From assembly GCF_015477605.1 (NCBI RefSeq), contig NZ_JADLQX010000002.1:310001-374000 (forward strand): a stretch of 64,000 bases of DNA, written 5' to 3'. Shown here one piece after another: positions 16,038-26,270 of the stretch. The position numbers and the translations under genes were made by a program. A model generated the notes under the pieces. That model saw only the letters and a list, made by a program, of their open reading frames with translations. It was not told the origin of the DNA and searched no databases. Position 1 is the stretch's first letter, and every line of letters begins with the position of its first letter. The DNA comes from Nocardia amamiensis. Its GTDB lineage: Bacteria > Actinomycetota > Actinomycetes > Mycobacteriales > Mycobacteriaceae.

Positions 16038-16936
16038 GGTCTCGTGGCGATATCGACGCCGGGCGCCGCGTCTGTGATGACGGAGTCCGCGGCGACGACG
16101 GCGCCTGCGCCCTTCCCGCGCTTGCGTGCCCGCAGTCGCTGCTCCAGTTTGGTCGCCACCAGGGTCAGCGCGCTGTTGAGCGCGATCATGATGACCGCGA
16201 TGACCATGAGCGCCGGGACGGTGTTCTGCTCGGCCGCGCCGAGCTGCTGGCCCGAGCGCACGATTTCGACGTAGGTGATCTGGTAACCCAGTGCCGAGTC
16301 CTTGAGCGCGACAACCATCTGCGAGATCAGCGCGGGCAGCATCGCCGTGATCGCCTGCGGCAGCAGGATCAAGCGCATCAGCTGGCTCTTGCGCATGCCC
16401 AGCGCGACGGCCGCCTCGGTCTGCCCCTTCGGCAGCGACCGGATGCCCGCCCGGACGATCTCCGCGATGACCGAGCCGTTGTAGACGGTCAGCGCGGTGA
16501 CCACCGCGGCGAGCGCGAGATCCTCGGACTTGAACAGGTCGTAGTCGGAGTACACCGCGAACAGGAAGATCATCAGGATCAGCACCGGGATGGCGCGCGC
16601 CACCTCGACGATCGCACCCGCCACCCAGCGCACGGCCCGATGGTCCGACAGCCGCAGCACGCCGAAGATCATGCCGAGGATCAACGCGAGCACGATCGAC
16701 AGCAGCGCGGCGACGATCGTTCCGCGCAGACCGGGCAGCAGGTAGGTCGACCAGACCTCGGCTTCCAGGAATGGCTTCCACTTCTCGGCGGTGAACTGTC
16801 CCTTGTCGGCGAACCCGCGGTAGAGCACCCACACCACCGCGGCCATGGCGACCACGACCAGGACCGAGTAGAAGTTGTTGCGCAGCCTCGCCTTCGGGCC
16901 CGGCGCGTCGAACAGAACCGAAGCACCTGAGCTCAT
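16034..16936 (-). CDS. gluD: glutamate ABC transporter permease GluD
   Basis: 300 residues on the minus strand from ATG 16936, which overlaps the gluC stop (ATGA). Polar amino-acid permease of the His/Glu/Gln/Arg type: about five to six membrane spans and the EAA-type loop AEIVRAGIRSLPKGQTEAAVALGMRKSQLMRLILLPQA, which contacts the ATPase GluA. With GluC it forms the membrane channel of a glutamate or related amino-acid importer. A C-terminal basic tail (RLRARKRGKG) precedes the DUF1801 gene. The longer frame from 17191 runs into gluC and was rejected. Confidence 0.93.
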   Translation of the reverse strand: MSSGASVLFDAPGPKARLRNNFYSVLVVVAMAAVVWVLYRGFADKGQFTAEKWKPFLEAEVWSTYLLPGLRGTIVAALLSIVLALILGMIFGVLRLSDHRAVRWVAGAIVEVARAIPVLILMIFLFAVYSDYDLFKSEDLALAAVVTALTVYNGSVIAEIVRAGIRSLPKGQTEAAVALGMRKSQLMRLILLPQAITAMLPALISQMVVALKDSALGYQITYVEIVRSGQQLGAAEQNTVPALMVIAVIMIALNSALTLVATKLEQRLRARKRGKGAGAVVAADSVITDAAPGVDIATRP

Positions 16937-17613
16937 CGGGCCACCTCGTAACGCTTGGCCAGCCAGCCGAAGAACAGGCCGGTCGGCAGGGTCAGGATCA
17001 CGAAGCCGAGCGCGAAGATCGCGCCGATCGCCAGCACCGCGGCCTCGGTCTCGGTCATCTCCGCCATCAGGGTCGCGGCCTCGGCGACGCCGATGGCCGA
17101 GGCGATGGTGGAGTTCTTGGTCAGCGCGATCAGCACACTGCCCAGCGGCGCGATGACCGAGCGGAAGGCCTGTGGCAACACGACCAGCCACAGGTTCTGC
17201 AGGAACCCGAAGCCGAGCGAGCGGCCTGCCTCGGACTGGCCCATCGGCACGGTGTTGATGCCCGCGCGCAGCGATTCGCAGACGAAGGCGGCGGTGTAGA
17301 TGCTCAGGCCGACCACAGCGAAGCGGAAGTTGTTCTGCGCCAGCGAATCCGGGCCCTCGCCCGCGAGCCGCCAGCCCATCGTGGTGTAGAGGCCCAGCGA
17401 CATGAACACGATGATCAGCGTGAGCGGGGTGTTGCGGAAGATGGTGACGTAGCCGGTGCCGACCCAGCGCGCCACCGGCACGGGAGACACCCGCAGCGCG
17501 GCGACGACGGTGCCCAGGATCAGCGCGCCGATCGCCGACAGCACGGTCAGCTGGATGGTCACCCAGAAGGCTTCGAGGATTTCGGTGTCGTACCTCGAGA
17601 TCAGGTCGAACAC
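16933..17613 (-). CDS. gluC: glutamate ABC transporter permease GluC
   Basis: 226 residues on the minus strand, starting GTG 17613. It has typical amino-acid permease topology and the EAA loop CESLRAGINTVPMGQSEAGRSLGFGFLQNLWLVVLPQA. It lies between the binding protein and GluD, with a strong hairpin in the 104-base gap ahead of it. The GluBC-D order corresponds to the Corynebacterium glutamate uptake operon. Substrate assigned by family; glutamine or aspartate cannot be excluded. Confidence 0.93.
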   Translation of the reverse strand: MFDLISRYDTEILEAFWVTIQLTVLSAIGALILGTVVAALRVSPVPVARWVGTGYVTIFRNTPLTLIIVFMSLGLYTTMGWRLAGEGPDSLAQNNFRFAVVGLSIYTAAFVCESLRAGINTVPMGQSEAGRSLGFGFLQNLWLVVLPQAFRSVIAPLGSVLIALTKNSTIASAIGVAEAATLMAEMTETEAAVLAIGAIFALGFVILTLPTGLFFGWLAKRYEVAR

Positions 17614-17665
17614 GACGGACGCGTCCCTCCGATCGGGTTTCGATGGTCAGGGGAAGTGCGGCGGA

Positions 17666-17692
17666 TGGCCCGGCCCGGTCGGGGCCGGGCCA
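17666..17692 (-). terminator. strong GC hairpin between gluB and gluC
   Basis: An 11-base perfect stem (TGGCCCGGCCC paired with GGGCCGGGCCA) and 5-base loop, in the 104-base gap after the gluB stop. There is no U-run. In ABC operons, hairpins after the binding-protein gene commonly stabilise its mRNA or attenuate the permease genes, so that the binding protein is made in excess. Confidence 0.6.
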
Positions 17693-17717
17693 CCCGTGCT
17701 GGGGAAGACGGAGGAAC

Positions 17718-18554
17718 TCAGTACCGGTTCACCGTCGGCGGCTGCGGGGCTTGGTAGCCCGAGGCGCCGACGGTGGCGTCGAACGCCTTCTTCCAGGAGC
17801 CGTCGGCGATCATGGCCTCGATCGCGTCGTTGATCTTGTCGCGCAGTTCCTTGTCGCCCTTCTTCACCCCGATGCCGTAGTTCTCCGTGGTGAACGGCTT
17901 GCCGACCACCTTGAACGCGCCGGTGCTCTGCGCGGCGTAGCCGGCCAGGATGATGTCGTCGGTGGTCACCGCGTCCCACGAACCCGCACGCAGACCCTCG
18001 AGGCACAGCGAGTAGGTGTCGTTGGCCTGCAACTGGGTGTCGGGGAAGTTCTTGCTGATGTTCTGCGCCGGGGTGGAGCCCTTCACCGAGCAGACCTTCT
18101 TGCCCTTCAGGTCGTCGGGGCCGTTGATGGCGTTGTTGTCGGCGCGCACCAGCAGCGACTGGCCCGCGACGTAGTACGGACCGCCGAAGTCGACCTTCTC
18201 CTTGCGCTGGTCGTTGATCGAGTAGGTGGCGACGATGTAGTCGACCTGACCGTTCTCGATCAGCGTCTCGCGCTGGCCGGAGGGGGATTCCTTGAAGGTG
18301 ATGCTCTCAGGCTGCACGCCGAGCTTGCCCGCGACGTACTTGGCCACCTCGACGTCGAAGCCGCTGTAAGAGCCATCCTTGTTGCGCAGGCCCAGACCCG
18401 GCTGGTCGAACTTGATGCCGACGGTGAGTTTGCCGTCCTTGGCGTGGTCAAGGGCGGATTTGTCGTCGCCGCCGCCACAGCCGGTGGCGGTCGCGGCGGC
18501 GAGTGCCAGGGCGATCGCCCCGACACCGATTCGCAGGGCACGGTTGATCCTCAT
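17718..18554 (-). CDS. gluB: glutamate-binding lipoprotein GluB
   Basis: 278 residues on the minus strand from ATG 18554. A lipoprotein signal (MRINRALRIGVGAIALALAAATATGC) ends at Cys26, the acylation site. The mature part is a periplasmic-type amino-acid-binding protein: GIKFDQPGLGLRNKDGSYSGFDVEVAKY, then ARIYVATYSINDQRKE-type lobe and FPDTQLQANDTYSLCLEGLRAGSWDAVTTD. It captures glutamate-like amino acids outside the membrane for GluCD. A 51-base gap separates it from gluA. Family assignment is strong; the exact amino acid is not proved. Confidence 0.94.
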   Translation of the reverse strand: MRINRALRIGVGAIALALAAATATGCGGGDDKSALDHAKDGKLTVGIKFDQPGLGLRNKDGSYSGFDVEVAKYVAGKLGVQPESITFKESPSGQRETLIENGQVDYIVATYSINDQRKEKVDFGGPYYVAGQSLLVRADNNAINGPDDLKGKKVCSVKGSTPAQNISKNFPDTQLQANDTYSLCLEGLRAGSWDAVTTDDIILAGYAAQSTGAFKVVGKPFTTENYGIGVKKGDKELRDKINDAIEAMIADGSWKKAFDATVGASGYQAPQPPTVNRY

Positions 18555-18605
18555 CGGGTTTCCTTCTCCCTCTCGTGGGTGTTGCTGGCCGCTGTGTCCG
18601 GCGGG

Positions 18606-19415
18606 TCAGTGGCTCAAGATCTTGCCCAGGAAGTCCTTGGCGCGCTCGGACTTCGGGGCGGTGAAGAAGACGTCCGGCGGCGCGTCCTCCACCACCTGGC
18701 CGTCGGCCATGAACAGCACCCGGTTTCCGGCGCGGCGGGCGAACCCCATCTCGTGGGTGACGACCAGCATGGTCATCCCGTCCTTGGCCAGCGACACCAT
18801 CACCTCGAGCACCTCGTTGACCATCTCCGGGTCCAGCGCCGAGGTCGGCTCGTCGAACAGCATCACTTTCGGGTTCATCGCCAGCGCGCGGGCGATCGCG
18901 ACGCGCTGCTGCTGCCCGCCGGAGAGCTGGGCCGGGTACTTCTCGGCCTGATTGGCGATGCCGACCCGGTCGAGCAGTTCCATGGCCCGGGTGCGGGCGG
19001 CGTCCTTCTTGATCTTGCGGACCTTGATCGGCGCGAGCATGACGTTCTCCACGATCGTCTTGTGCGCGAACAAGTTGAACGACTGGAATACCATGCCGAC
19101 ATCGGCGCGCAGCGCGGCCAGCGCGCGGCCCTCGGCGGGCAGCGGGACACCGTCGACGGCGATGTCGCCGGAGTCGATGGGTTCCAGGCGGTTGATGGTG
19201 CGGCACAGCGTCGACTTGCCGGAACCCGAGGGGCCCAGAACGATGACGACCTGTCCTTTGGGGACCTCGAGGTTGATGTCCTGGAGTACGTGCAGGTCGC
19301 CGAAGTGTTTGTCCACATTGCGCATCGAGATCATCGGCGGCGCGCTGGTGGCGGCGCTGACGGCCCCGGCAGGAGCGTCCCCGGTCGTGTCGGGGATGGC
19401 GGCGTCATCGGTCAT
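18606..19415 (-). CDS. gluA: glutamate ABC transporter ATP-binding protein GluA
   Basis: 269 residues on the minus strand from ATG 19415. It has Walker [10 protein letters not shown], the signature [14 protein letters not shown], Walker [14 protein letters not shown] and the switch His in VVTHEMGF. These mark the ATPase of polar amino-acid importers; it binds GluC and GluD. The first ~27 residues are an Ala-rich extension before [18 protein letters not shown], so a start near residue 28-31 is possible. First gene of the operon; its promoter must lie in 19416-19596, shared with divergent miaB. Confidence 0.94.
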   Translation of the reverse strand: MTDDAAIPDTTGDAPAGAVSAATSAPPMISMRNVDKHFGDLHVLQDINLEVPKGQVVIVLGPSGSGKSTLCRTINRLEPIDSGDIAVDGVPLPAEGRALAALRADVGMVFQSFNLFAHKTIVENVMLAPIKVRKIKKDAARTRAMELLDRVGIANQAEKYPAQLSGGQQQRVAIARALAMNPKVMLFDEPTSALDPEMVNEVLEVMVSLAKDGMTMLVVTHEMGFARRAGNRVLFMADGQVVEDAPPDVFFTAPKSERAKDFLGKILSH

Positions 19416-19596
19416 GGTCAAGACCTTAAGCAAAAAACGGGGATTTGCCCGGGTTTCGGCGACACACCGTCGCGACACGCCGATACAACACATCGGCGCA
19501 ACGTTATGGCCCGTGCCGAGGGCGACCGGAGATTTGCCCGCGAGCCTGCACCGATGCCCGCGAAACCCGCCGGACGCGGCCCCGTACCCTTAATGG

Positions 19597-21150
19597 GTGG
19601 ATTCGATCGGACAGGCGGTGTTGACTCCAGCGCCCGCCGAGGGCACAGCACGCAGTTACGAGGTCCGCACCTTCGGTTGCCAGATGAACGTGCACGATTC
19701 CGAACGCTTGTCGGGCCTGCTGGAGGACGCGGGATACGTGAAAGCCGCGCCCGGCGCGACGGCAGACCTCGTCGTGTTCAACACCTGCGCGGTGCGCGAG
19801 AACGCCGACAACAAGCTCTATGGCACGCTCGGCCACCTGGCGCCGATCAAGGCGGGCCGCCCCGGCATGCAGATCGCCGTCGGCGGCTGCCTGGCGCAGA
19901 AGGACCGCGACGTCGTGGTGCGCAAAGCGCCGTGGGTGGATGTCGTCTTCGGCACGCACAACATCGGCTCGCTGCCGGTGCTGCTGGAGCGGGCCCGGCA
20001 CAACCGGGAAGCCCAGGTGGAGATCCTGGAATCGCTGGAGGCGTTCCCTTCCACCCTGCCGGCCAAGCGTGAATCGGCCTACGCGGGCTGGGTCTCCATC
20101 TCGGTCGGCTGCAACAACACCTGCACCTTCTGCATCGTGCCGGCCTTGCGCGGCAAGGAGGTCGACCGCCGCCCCGGTGACGTGCTCGCCGAGGTGCAGG
20201 CACTGGTCGGCCAAGGCGTGCTCGAGGTGACCTTGCTCGGCCAGAACGTGAACTCCTATGGCGCGTCGTTCGCCGACCCGGCCGAGCCGCGCGACCGCGG
20301 CGCGTTCGCAAAGCTGCTGCGCGCGTGCGGAAGCATCGACGGCTTGGAGCGGGTTCGCTTCACCTCGCCGCATCCGGCCGAGTTCACCGATGACGTGATC
20401 GAGGCGATGGCCGAGACCCCGAACATCTGCCCGCAGCTGCACATGCCCTTGCAGTCCGGTTCGGACCGGGTGCTCAAGGCCATGCGGCGCTCCTACCGCA
20501 AGGCCCGCTACCTGGGGATCATCGACAAAGTGCGTGCCGCGATGCCGCACGCGGCGATCACCACCGACATCATCGTCGGCTTCCCCGGCGAGACCGAGGA
20601 GGACTTCCAGGAGACCTTGGACGTGGTCCGGCAGGCGCGCTTCACCAGCGCGTACACCTTCCAGTACTCCAAGCGCCCCGGCACGCCCGCCGCCGACATG
20701 CCCGATCAGCTGCCCAAAGCCGTCGTGCAGGAGCGCTACGACCGGCTGATCGCGCTGCAGGAGGAGATCTCCCTGGCCGCCAACCAGGAGCTGATCGGCA
20801 CCGAGGTGGAGCTGCTGGTCGCCGACGGGGCGGGCAAGAAGAACGCCGCGACCGCCAGGATGAGCGGCCGTGCCCGTGACGGCAGGCTGGTGCACTTCCG
20901 TCCCGGTGACACCGCGGAGCCGATCCGCCCCGGCGATCTGGTCACCGTCGACATCACCGGCGCCGCCCCGCATCATCTGATCGCCGACGCCGCGGTCAAG
21001 ACCCATCGCCGCACCCGCGCCGGTGACGCGCACGAGCGCGGCGTCACGCCGAAGACCGAGCCCATCGGTGTGGGTCTGGGCCTGCCGCGCATCGGCGCTC
21101 CTGCTCCCGAGGCGGCGGCCGCGGGCTGCTCGACCGGCTGCGGCGCATGA
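19597..21150 (+). CDS. miaB: tRNA methylthiotransferase MiaB
   Basis: 517 residues from GTG 19597. UPF0004 domain ([18 protein letters not shown], with Cys in [11 protein letters not shown] and VGGCLAQKD for the auxiliary cluster), then the radical-SAM core with the CxxxCxxC motif in [19 protein letters not shown], then a TRAM domain (about 390-460) and an Ala/Gly-rich C-terminal tail with two Cys. MiaB adds the methylthio group to i6A37 of tRNA, using substrate made by MiaA, encoded about 3.3 kb downstream. The stop overlaps the next start (ATGA), so the membrane protein is coupled to it. Confidence 0.96.
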   Translation: MDSIGQAVLTPAPAEGTARSYEVRTFGCQMNVHDSERLSGLLEDAGYVKAAPGATADLVVFNTCAVRENADNKLYGTLGHLAPIKAGRPGMQIAVGGCLAQKDRDVVVRKAPWVDVVFGTHNIGSLPVLLERARHNREAQVEILESLEAFPSTLPAKRESAYAGWVSISVGCNNTCTFCIVPALRGKEVDRRPGDVLAEVQALVGQGVLEVTLLGQNVNSYGASFADPAEPRDRGAFAKLLRACGSIDGLERVRFTSPHPAEFTDDVIEAMAETPNICPQLHMPLQSGSDRVLKAMRRSYRKARYLGIIDKVRAAMPHAAITTDIIVGFPGETEEDFQETLDVVRQARFTSAYTFQYSKRPGTPAADMPDQLPKAVVQERYDRLIALQEEISLAANQELIGTEVELLVADGAGKKNAATARMSGRARDGRLVHFRPGDTAEPIRPGDLVTVDITGAAPHHLIADAAVKTHRRTRAGDAHERGVTPKTEPIGVGLGLPRIGAPAPEAAAAGCSTGCGA

Positions 21151-21884
21151 CTACTAGGCCGGACGACGAAGGCGCCCCGCGCGGCGCCGACGGGGCCGAA
21201 CCCGTCTCCGGCGACGACGAGCGCGGCGCGTCCGCGGAGACCCCGCGGCAGGCAGGGGAGTCCCCGAGCGTCTCCGGCGACGACGAACGAAACGAGGATT
21301 CAGTGAGCTCGGTCGAGAGCACCAACGACTTCGAACAGTTCCGCGACGATCTGGACGCCGTCGAGCGCAGGATCGCGGGGGAGATCGACCCGGGCGTCCG
21401 CGCCATGGTGGTGGCGGGAGCGGTGTTCCTGCTGCTGGCGTCGCTGGTCCTGCCGCACGCGGGCACGGCACGCGGCTTCGACGTGCTGTTGAACACCGAA
21501 GTGGCGAGCACCGAGCACATCGGGCTGCCCTCCCGGGTCTTCGTATGGTTCCTCGTGGTCTTCGGCATCGGCTTCTCGACGCTGGCGCTGATGACACGCC
21601 GCTGGGTGCTGGCCTGGATCGCCGTCGCGGGCAGCGCCGTCGCCAGCGTGTTCGGCGTCCTCTCGATCTGGCACCGCCAGACCCCCGGTCTCGGCAACTA
21701 CGTCGGCGCAGGCCCCGGCATCGGCCTGATCCTCGGCGCGATCGTTGCGATCGTGCTCACGTTCCACTGGGTGCGCGTGGTGTGGAGCCGCACCGCGCTG
21801 CACTTGGCCGCCGAAGAGCAGCGCCGCAACGCCGCCGCGGCCGCGGAGGAACGCGACCGCCGCCGCCTCACCGGCGAATCCTGA
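21147..21884 (+). CDS. Rv2732c-like membrane protein
   Basis: 245 residues from ATG 21147, overlapping miaB. The first ~60 residues are acidic and Gly/Ser-rich. Four hydrophobic spans follow at about residues 88-108, 133-152, 157-175 and 192-212 ([72 protein letters not shown]), then a charged helix. It corresponds by position and topology to the conserved mycobacterial membrane protein Rv2732c. The function is unknown. Confidence 0.8.
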   Translation: MTTRPDDEGAPRGADGAEPVSGDDERGASAETPRQAGESPSVSGDDERNEDSVSSVESTNDFEQFRDDLDAVERRIAGEIDPGVRAMVVAGAVFLLLASLVLPHAGTARGFDVLLNTEVASTEHIGLPSRVFVWFLVVFGIGFSTLALMTRRWVLAWIAVAGSAVASVFGVLSIWHRQTPGLGNYVGAGPGIGLILGAIVAIVLTFHWVRVVWSRTALHLAAEEQRRNAAAAAEERDRRRLTGES

Positions 21885-21935
21885 CCGGAGCTTGCGCAAA
21901 CGACAAGTCAGCTCGGGGTATTGGCCGCACAGCAA

Positions 21936-21959
21936 CGGTCCCTCCGATCGGAGGGACCG
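21936..21959. terminator. bidirectional terminator-like hairpin
   Basis: Perfect 24-base palindrome centred near 21947: CGGTCCCTCC, four bases, then the complement. It lies 52 bases beyond the Rv2732c-like stop and about 136 bases before the end of the convergent DUF349 gene, so it can end transcription of the plus-strand unit and act on the other. No T-run follows, as is usual in GC-rich actinobacteria. Confidence 0.8.
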
Positions 21960-22095
21960 CTGTCGTTGATCGGGGCCGGTACCCGGCCTAGTGAGTGTTG
22001 CCGGAGGTAGTCCGTCATCAAGCCCGCGCCGGGGCGAGCGGCGGCTCGAGGTAGTCGCTTGTGCGCCGGGCCGAGCGGAGGCTCGAGGCAGCCGC

Positions 22096-23472
22096 TCAGC
22101 GGTTGCTGACGGCCCCTTCGGCGGCCTCGGCCCACTCGCGCCACTGTTTGGCCTGCTCCAGCGCCTTCTCCGCGTCGCGGACGTTGCCCGCGGCCTGCGC
22201 CTTGGCGGCCTGTTCCTCGAATTGCGCCACACGCTCGCGGAACTGGGCGGCTCGTGCCACCGCCTCCGGGTCGGTGCGCCGCCACTGCGCGTCGACGGCG
22301 TCGCGGACGCGCTTCTCGATCGCGCGCAGCTTGCCTTCCAGTTCCTGCATGCGGTCGCGCGGCACCTTGCCGATGGCGTCCCATTTGTCCTGAAGCTCGC
22401 GCAGCGCGCTGCGGGCGGCCTCCAGGTCGGCGGCGGGGTCGATGTGCGCGTAGGCCTCGAGCAGTTGCTCTTTGTCCGCCGCGTGCTGCTCGAACTCGGC
22501 GTCGCGTTCGGAGACCGCGGCGTTGCGGGCGGCGAAGAACACGTCCTGTGCGCTCTTGAAGCGCCGCCACAGCGCCTCGTCGGCCTCGCGCGGCGCCCGA
22601 CCGGCAGCCTTCCACTCGGCGAGCAGGTCACGGAAGATGCCTGCGGTGGTCACCCAGTCGGTGGAGCCGGACAGCTCCTCGGCGCGCACGCACAGTTCCT
22701 CCTTGCGTGCCTTCGCGGCGGCGCGTTCGCGATCCAGTTCGGCGAAGTGCGCGCCGCGGCGGCGGTTGAACGCCTCGCGTGCCTTGGAGTAGCGCTTCCA
22801 CAGCGCGTCGTCGACCTTGCGGTCCACGCCGCGGATGGACTTCCACTCCTCGAGGATCTCGCGCAGCCGATCGCCCGCGGCCTTCCACTGAGTGGACTCG
22901 GCGGCGATCTTCTCCGCCTCAGCGGCCAGCGCCTCCTTGCGCTCGGTGTGCTCATGGCGGGCGCGCTCTTTCTCTTCCTTCGCGTGCGCGGCCGCTTCCT
23001 CGGAGTGCTCGGCGATGGCCTGCAGGCGCCGTGCCAGGCCCTCGATGTCGCCGATGACCGCGGCGGTCGGCAGCGATTCGGCCAGCGCCATGGCGGCGGC
23101 CTTGGTCTTGCGGGCGTCCGCGCCGGCCGCCAGCCTGGCCTCCAGCAGGGCGATCTCGGTGGCCAGGTCGTCGAACCGGCGGCCGAAGTGGGCCAGGCCT
23201 TCGGCGGCGTCACCGGCCTGCCAGGAGCCGACCTGGCGTTCGCCCTCGGCCGTCTTCACCCACGCGGTGCCGTCCTCGTCGACCCGGCCCCACAGGCTGG
23301 GATCGGAGACGGTGGGCACGACGACGGGGTGTGGGTGTTGCTGGGCCGGGCCCGGGGCGGGTTTGACCGCGTGCGGCTTGGGCGGTTGAACCGAGCTACC
23401 GGGTTTCGGAGCTCCGGAAGAGCGCGGCATCTTGCCGGGGCTGGCTTTCGCGGTTCCGTTGCTGTCGGTCAT
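22096..23472 (-). CDS. DUF349 domain coiled-coil protein
   Basis: 458 residues on the minus strand from ATG 23472. A Pro-rich disordered leader (residues 1-55) is followed by several DUF349 helical repeats, recognisable as W-K-x-A/S-I-G-x-V/A-x-R-x-x-x-x-x-L-W-x-R-F/Y ([63 protein letters not shown]). The rest is a charged coiled coil. The M. tuberculosis equivalent in the same gene order is Rv2731. The E. coli DUF349 protein YdbL/YhaP-type role is not established here; ribosome association is only a possibility. Convergent with the preceding unit. Confidence 0.85.
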   Translation of the reverse strand: MTDSNGTAKASPGKMPRSSGAPKPGSSVQPPKPHAVKPAPGPAQQHPHPVVVPTVSDPSLWGRVDEDGTAWVKTAEGERQVGSWQAGDAAEGLAHFGRRFDDLATEIALLEARLAAGADARKTKAAAMALAESLPTAAVIGDIEGLARRLQAIAEHSEEAAAHAKEEKERARHEHTERKEALAAEAEKIAAESTQWKAAGDRLREILEEWKSIRGVDRKVDDALWKRYSKAREAFNRRRGAHFAELDRERAAAKARKEELCVRAEELSGSTDWVTTAGIFRDLLAEWKAAGRAPREADEALWRRFKSAQDVFFAARNAAVSERDAEFEQHAADKEQLLEAYAHIDPAADLEAARSALRELQDKWDAIGKVPRDRMQELEGKLRAIEKRVRDAVDAQWRRTDPEAVARAAQFRERVAQFEEQAAKAQAAGNVRDAEKALEQAKQWREWAEAAEGAVSNR

Positions 23473-23713
23473 TTTTCCTCGTCCCTGCCGCGCGTCACGG
23501 CTGCCTGGTTACGCCCTAGCTCATCCCATTCAACCCGGTCCGAGCCCTTGTGACCATCGATCCTTGCCTTCCCGCGGAGGAAATCCCGGGGATTCCAACC
23601 CCTGATGACCTGGGTTGTAGCTTCTCGAACACTATCAATCCCGGGCGTGTTTACGGCAGAGACACTCGAAGCCGCGCGGGGCCGGTGGTCTGGGCAACGA
23701 CTACGGTTACGAC
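23473..23713. other. divergent promoter region, no gene seen
   Basis: About 240 bases between divergent DUF349 and dioxygenase-like genes. It is slightly AT-richer than its neighbours, as expected of two back-to-back promoters, and no open frame in it looks real. Confidence 0.4.
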
Positions 23714-24478
23714 GTGTTCTCGATCGCCGCCCTCGTTCCCTCGCCGCCCATCCTGGTGCCCGAGCTGTGCGGCGGGTTGGCGGACGTGGCGGGGACGGGC
23801 GAACCCGACTCGCGCGCCGTGCTACGGGCTGCGGTACTCGACACCGTGCGCGCTTTCGCGTCGGTGACCGACCAGTGGGTGGTGGTCGGCCCGGGTGCGG
23901 CCGAGGCATGCTTCGGTCCGGCTTCCGTCGGCACGTTCCGTGGATTCGGCGCCGACGTCCGAGTGGGTTTCTCCGCAGCCGCGGTCGCAGGCGCGGCGCC
24001 GGCGGATCCGGAACTGCCGCTGGCCGTGCTGATCGCCGGGTGGCTGCGCGGGCAGGTCGCGCCGGGCGCCGTCGCCGAGGCACGCATCGTGGCGGCGGAC
24101 GCACCGCCGGAGCATTGCGGCGAGCTCGGGGCGAAGCTGCGCGCCGACCTCGACGGCGCCACCGAGCGGCGCGGCGTGCTGGTGGTCGCCGACGGCGCGG
24201 CGACCCTGTCCACGAAGGCGCCCGGCTACCTGGACGAGCGGGCCCGTCCCGCGCAGGACGAACTCGATCGTGCTCTGACCGCGGGGGACCGCGCCGCGCT
24301 CACGGCGCTGGATCCGGGATTGTGCGCTGAACTGGTCCTCGCGGGACGTCCCGCCTACCAAGTGCTGGCCGGGCTTTTCCGCGCCGATCCGGTGGTCGAG
24401 ACGCGCTATCGCGACGCGCCCTTCGGCGTCGGCTACCACGCGAGTCTCTGGCGCCCAGCGGAAGAGGACGCCCCGTGA
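23714..24478 (+). CDS. class III extradiol dioxygenase-like protein (Rv2728c family)
   Basis: 254 residues from GTG 23714. The fold family is the LigB-like class III extradiol dioxygenases ([20 protein letters not shown] and [11 protein letters not shown] near the end). The usual metal-ligand histidine near the N-terminus is not evident, as in the mycobacterial protein Rv2728c that holds the same position ahead of miaA, so catalysis may be lost. The stop overlaps miaA (GTGA). The function is unknown. Confidence 0.8.
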   Translation: MFSIAALVPSPPILVPELCGGLADVAGTGEPDSRAVLRAAVLDTVRAFASVTDQWVVVGPGAAEACFGPASVGTFRGFGADVRVGFSAAAVAGAAPADPELPLAVLIAGWLRGQVAPGAVAEARIVAADAPPEHCGELGAKLRADLDGATERRGVLVVADGAATLSTKAPGYLDERARPAQDELDRALTAGDRAALTALDPGLCAELVLAGRPAYQVLAGLFRADPVVETRYRDAPFGVGYHASLWRPAEEDAP

Positions 24479-25413
24479 CGGATTCCGGCATCACGCCCAT
24501 CGCTGTCGTCGGCCCCACCGCCACCGGCAAATCCGACCTCGCCTTGGATCTGGCCGAACGGCTCGGCGGCGAGATCGTGAACATCGACGCCATGCAGCTC
24601 TACCGCGGCATGGACGTCGGCACCGCGAAGCTGCCCGTCGCGCAGCGGCGCGGCATCCCGCACCACCAGCTCGACGTGCTCGAGGTGACCGACACCGCGT
24701 CCGTGGCCGCCTACCAGGCGGCGGCAGGCGCGGACGTCGACGCGATCATGCGGCGCGGGCATGTCCCGGTCATCGTGGGCGGTTCGATGATGTACGTCCA
24801 GGCGCTGCTGGATCAATGGGACTTCCCGGCTACCGATCCGGCCGTGCGGGCGCGCTGGGAAGCGGTGCTCGCCGAGAGCGGTGTCGCGGCGGTGCACGCG
24901 GCGCTGCGCGAGGCCGATCCGGCGGCGGCGGCCACCATCTTGCCCACCGACGGGCGGCGCCTGGTGCGCGCGCTCGAGGTCGTGGAACTCACCGGGCAAC
25001 CGTTCGCCGCCTCGGCGCCGACGATAGGGCAGCCGCGCTGGGGCACGATCATCATCGGCGTGGACCGGGAGACAGCGGCACTGGACGCGCGGATCGAGCA
25101 GCGCACCGACGCGATGTTCGCGGGCGGGCTGGTCGAGGAGGTTCGCGGCCTGATCGAGCGTGGTCTGCGCGAGGGCGTCACGGCCCGCCGCGCCATCGGC
25201 TACGCACAAGTCCTGGCCTACCTGGACAACGAATACGACCTGAACCACGCGCGGGAACGCACGCTGATCGGCACCCGGCGCTACGTGCGCAGGCAGCGCT
25301 CCTGGTTCCGGCGCGATCCTCGGGTGCGGTGGGTGGACGGTGCCACGGCCGATCTGGTGGCGACGACGCTGGCCCTGCTCGATGAGAAAGAGAAAGAACG
25401 GACTCCGCAGTGA
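24475..25413 (+). CDS. miaA: tRNA dimethylallyltransferase MiaA
   Basis: 312 residues from GTG 24475, overlapping the previous stop. P-loop [11 protein letters not shown] at residues 13-23, the DSMQ-like motif [18 protein letters not shown], and the tRNA-binding/RRxxRW-type end [12 protein letters not shown]. It transfers the isopentenyl group to A37 of tRNAs reading UNN codons, the substrate for MiaB. The stop overlaps the start of the SpoU methylase (GTGA), which indicates coupled translation of several RNA-modification genes. Confidence 0.96.
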   Translation: MTDSGITPIAVVGPTATGKSDLALDLAERLGGEIVNIDAMQLYRGMDVGTAKLPVAQRRGIPHHQLDVLEVTDTASVAAYQAAAGADVDAIMRRGHVPVIVGGSMMYVQALLDQWDFPATDPAVRARWEAVLAESGVAAVHAALREADPAAAATILPTDGRRLVRALEVVELTGQPFAASAPTIGQPRWGTIIIGVDRETAALDARIEQRTDAMFAGGLVEEVRGLIERGLREGVTARRAIGYAQVLAYLDNEYDLNHARERTLIGTRRYVRRQRSWFRRDPRVRWVDGATADLVATTLALLDEKEKERTPQ

Positions 25414-26246
25414 CCCGACGTGTCAGCACACGCAACGCCTCCGTCCAGGTGTGGCAGGCCTATCTGAACAACCGCACCAAACGTCATCGAGACGGCCGGT
25501 TCCTGGTGCAGGGAGTTCGTCCGATCACCCAGGCCGTGGCCAACGACTGGCCGCTGGAGACACTGCTGTATCGCCTCGGCGGCCCGGAGCTGTCGAGCTG
25601 GGCGCGCCAGCTGCTGGACACCAGCGCGGTCCCGCAGGTCGGACTGGTGCCCGAGCTGATGGCCGAGCTCGGCGAAAAGAGCGGCGGGGTACCGGAACTG
25701 GTGGCCGTCGCGATGTCGCGGCAGCCGGAGCTGGAGACCTTCGAGCCGGGCGAGCCGGGGGAGGACGCGCCGGTGGTCGTGGTGTTCGACCGCCCCAACT
25801 CACCGGGCAATCTGGGCACGCTGATCCGCTCGGCCGACGCCTTCGGCGCCGACGGCGTCATCGTCACCGGGCACGGTGCCGATCAGTACGACCCGCAGGC
25901 CGTGCGCGCCTCGACGGGTTCGCTGTTCGCGGTGCCGGTGATGCGCGCCGCCGGGCCCGCGCAGGTGCTCGAGTTCCGCAACCGGCAGGTGCGCCGCGGC
26001 ATTCCTACCCGGATCGTCGGCACAGACGAGCACGGGCATTGTGCCGCCTACGACTACGACTTCACCGACGCGACGATACTGGTCGTCGGCAACGAGACCA
26101 GCGGGATGAGTTCGGCCTGGCAGGCGGCCTGCGACGATATGGTGCACATTCCGATGGGTGGCACGGCCAGTTCACTGGGTGCGCCCTCGGCCGCGGCGGT
26201 GGCCCTCTACGAAATTTCCCGGCAGCGCCGCACGTTTGCCAAGTGA
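25410..26246 (+). CDS. TrmH/SpoU family RNA 2'-O-methyltransferase
   Basis: 278 residues from GTG 25410. Residues about 1-90 are an rRNA-substrate-binding-like N-terminal domain ([20 protein letters not shown]). Residues about 110-275 are a SpoU knot-type methylase, with motif 1 [24 protein letters not shown], motif 2 [11 protein letters not shown], and motif 3 [20 protein letters not shown]. The SAM-dependent enzyme methylates ribose in tRNA or rRNA; the target position cannot be named. Motif 3 reads SSLGAPSA where many members have SLNVSVA. M. tuberculosis does not have such a gene between miaA and dapF. Confidence 0.88.
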   Translation: MTRRVSTRNASVQVWQAYLNNRTKRHRDGRFLVQGVRPITQAVANDWPLETLLYRLGGPELSSWARQLLDTSAVPQVGLVPELMAELGEKSGGVPELVAVAMSRQPELETFEPGEPGEDAPVVVVFDRPNSPGNLGTLIRSADAFGADGVIVTGHGADQYDPQAVRASTGSLFAVPVMRAAGPAQVLEFRNRQVRRGIPTRIVGTDEHGHCAAYDYDFTDATILVVGNETSGMSSAWQAACDDMVHIPMGGTASSLGAPSAAAVALYEISRQRRTFAK

Positions 26247-26270
26247 CGACGAGAGAGGGAGACAGCGCAC

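Noticed and set aside
15603..16832. 409-residue minus-strand frame ending in the DUF1801-like protein
   Set aside because: Only the last 144 residues look like a protein; the rest is an Arg-rich shadow of gluD. The GTG at 16037 is the real start. (Coordinates given on the minus strand.)
17643..20072. 809-residue plus-strand frame over gluB and gluA
   Set aside because: Runs antisense to two clear transporter genes and out of frame with miaB.
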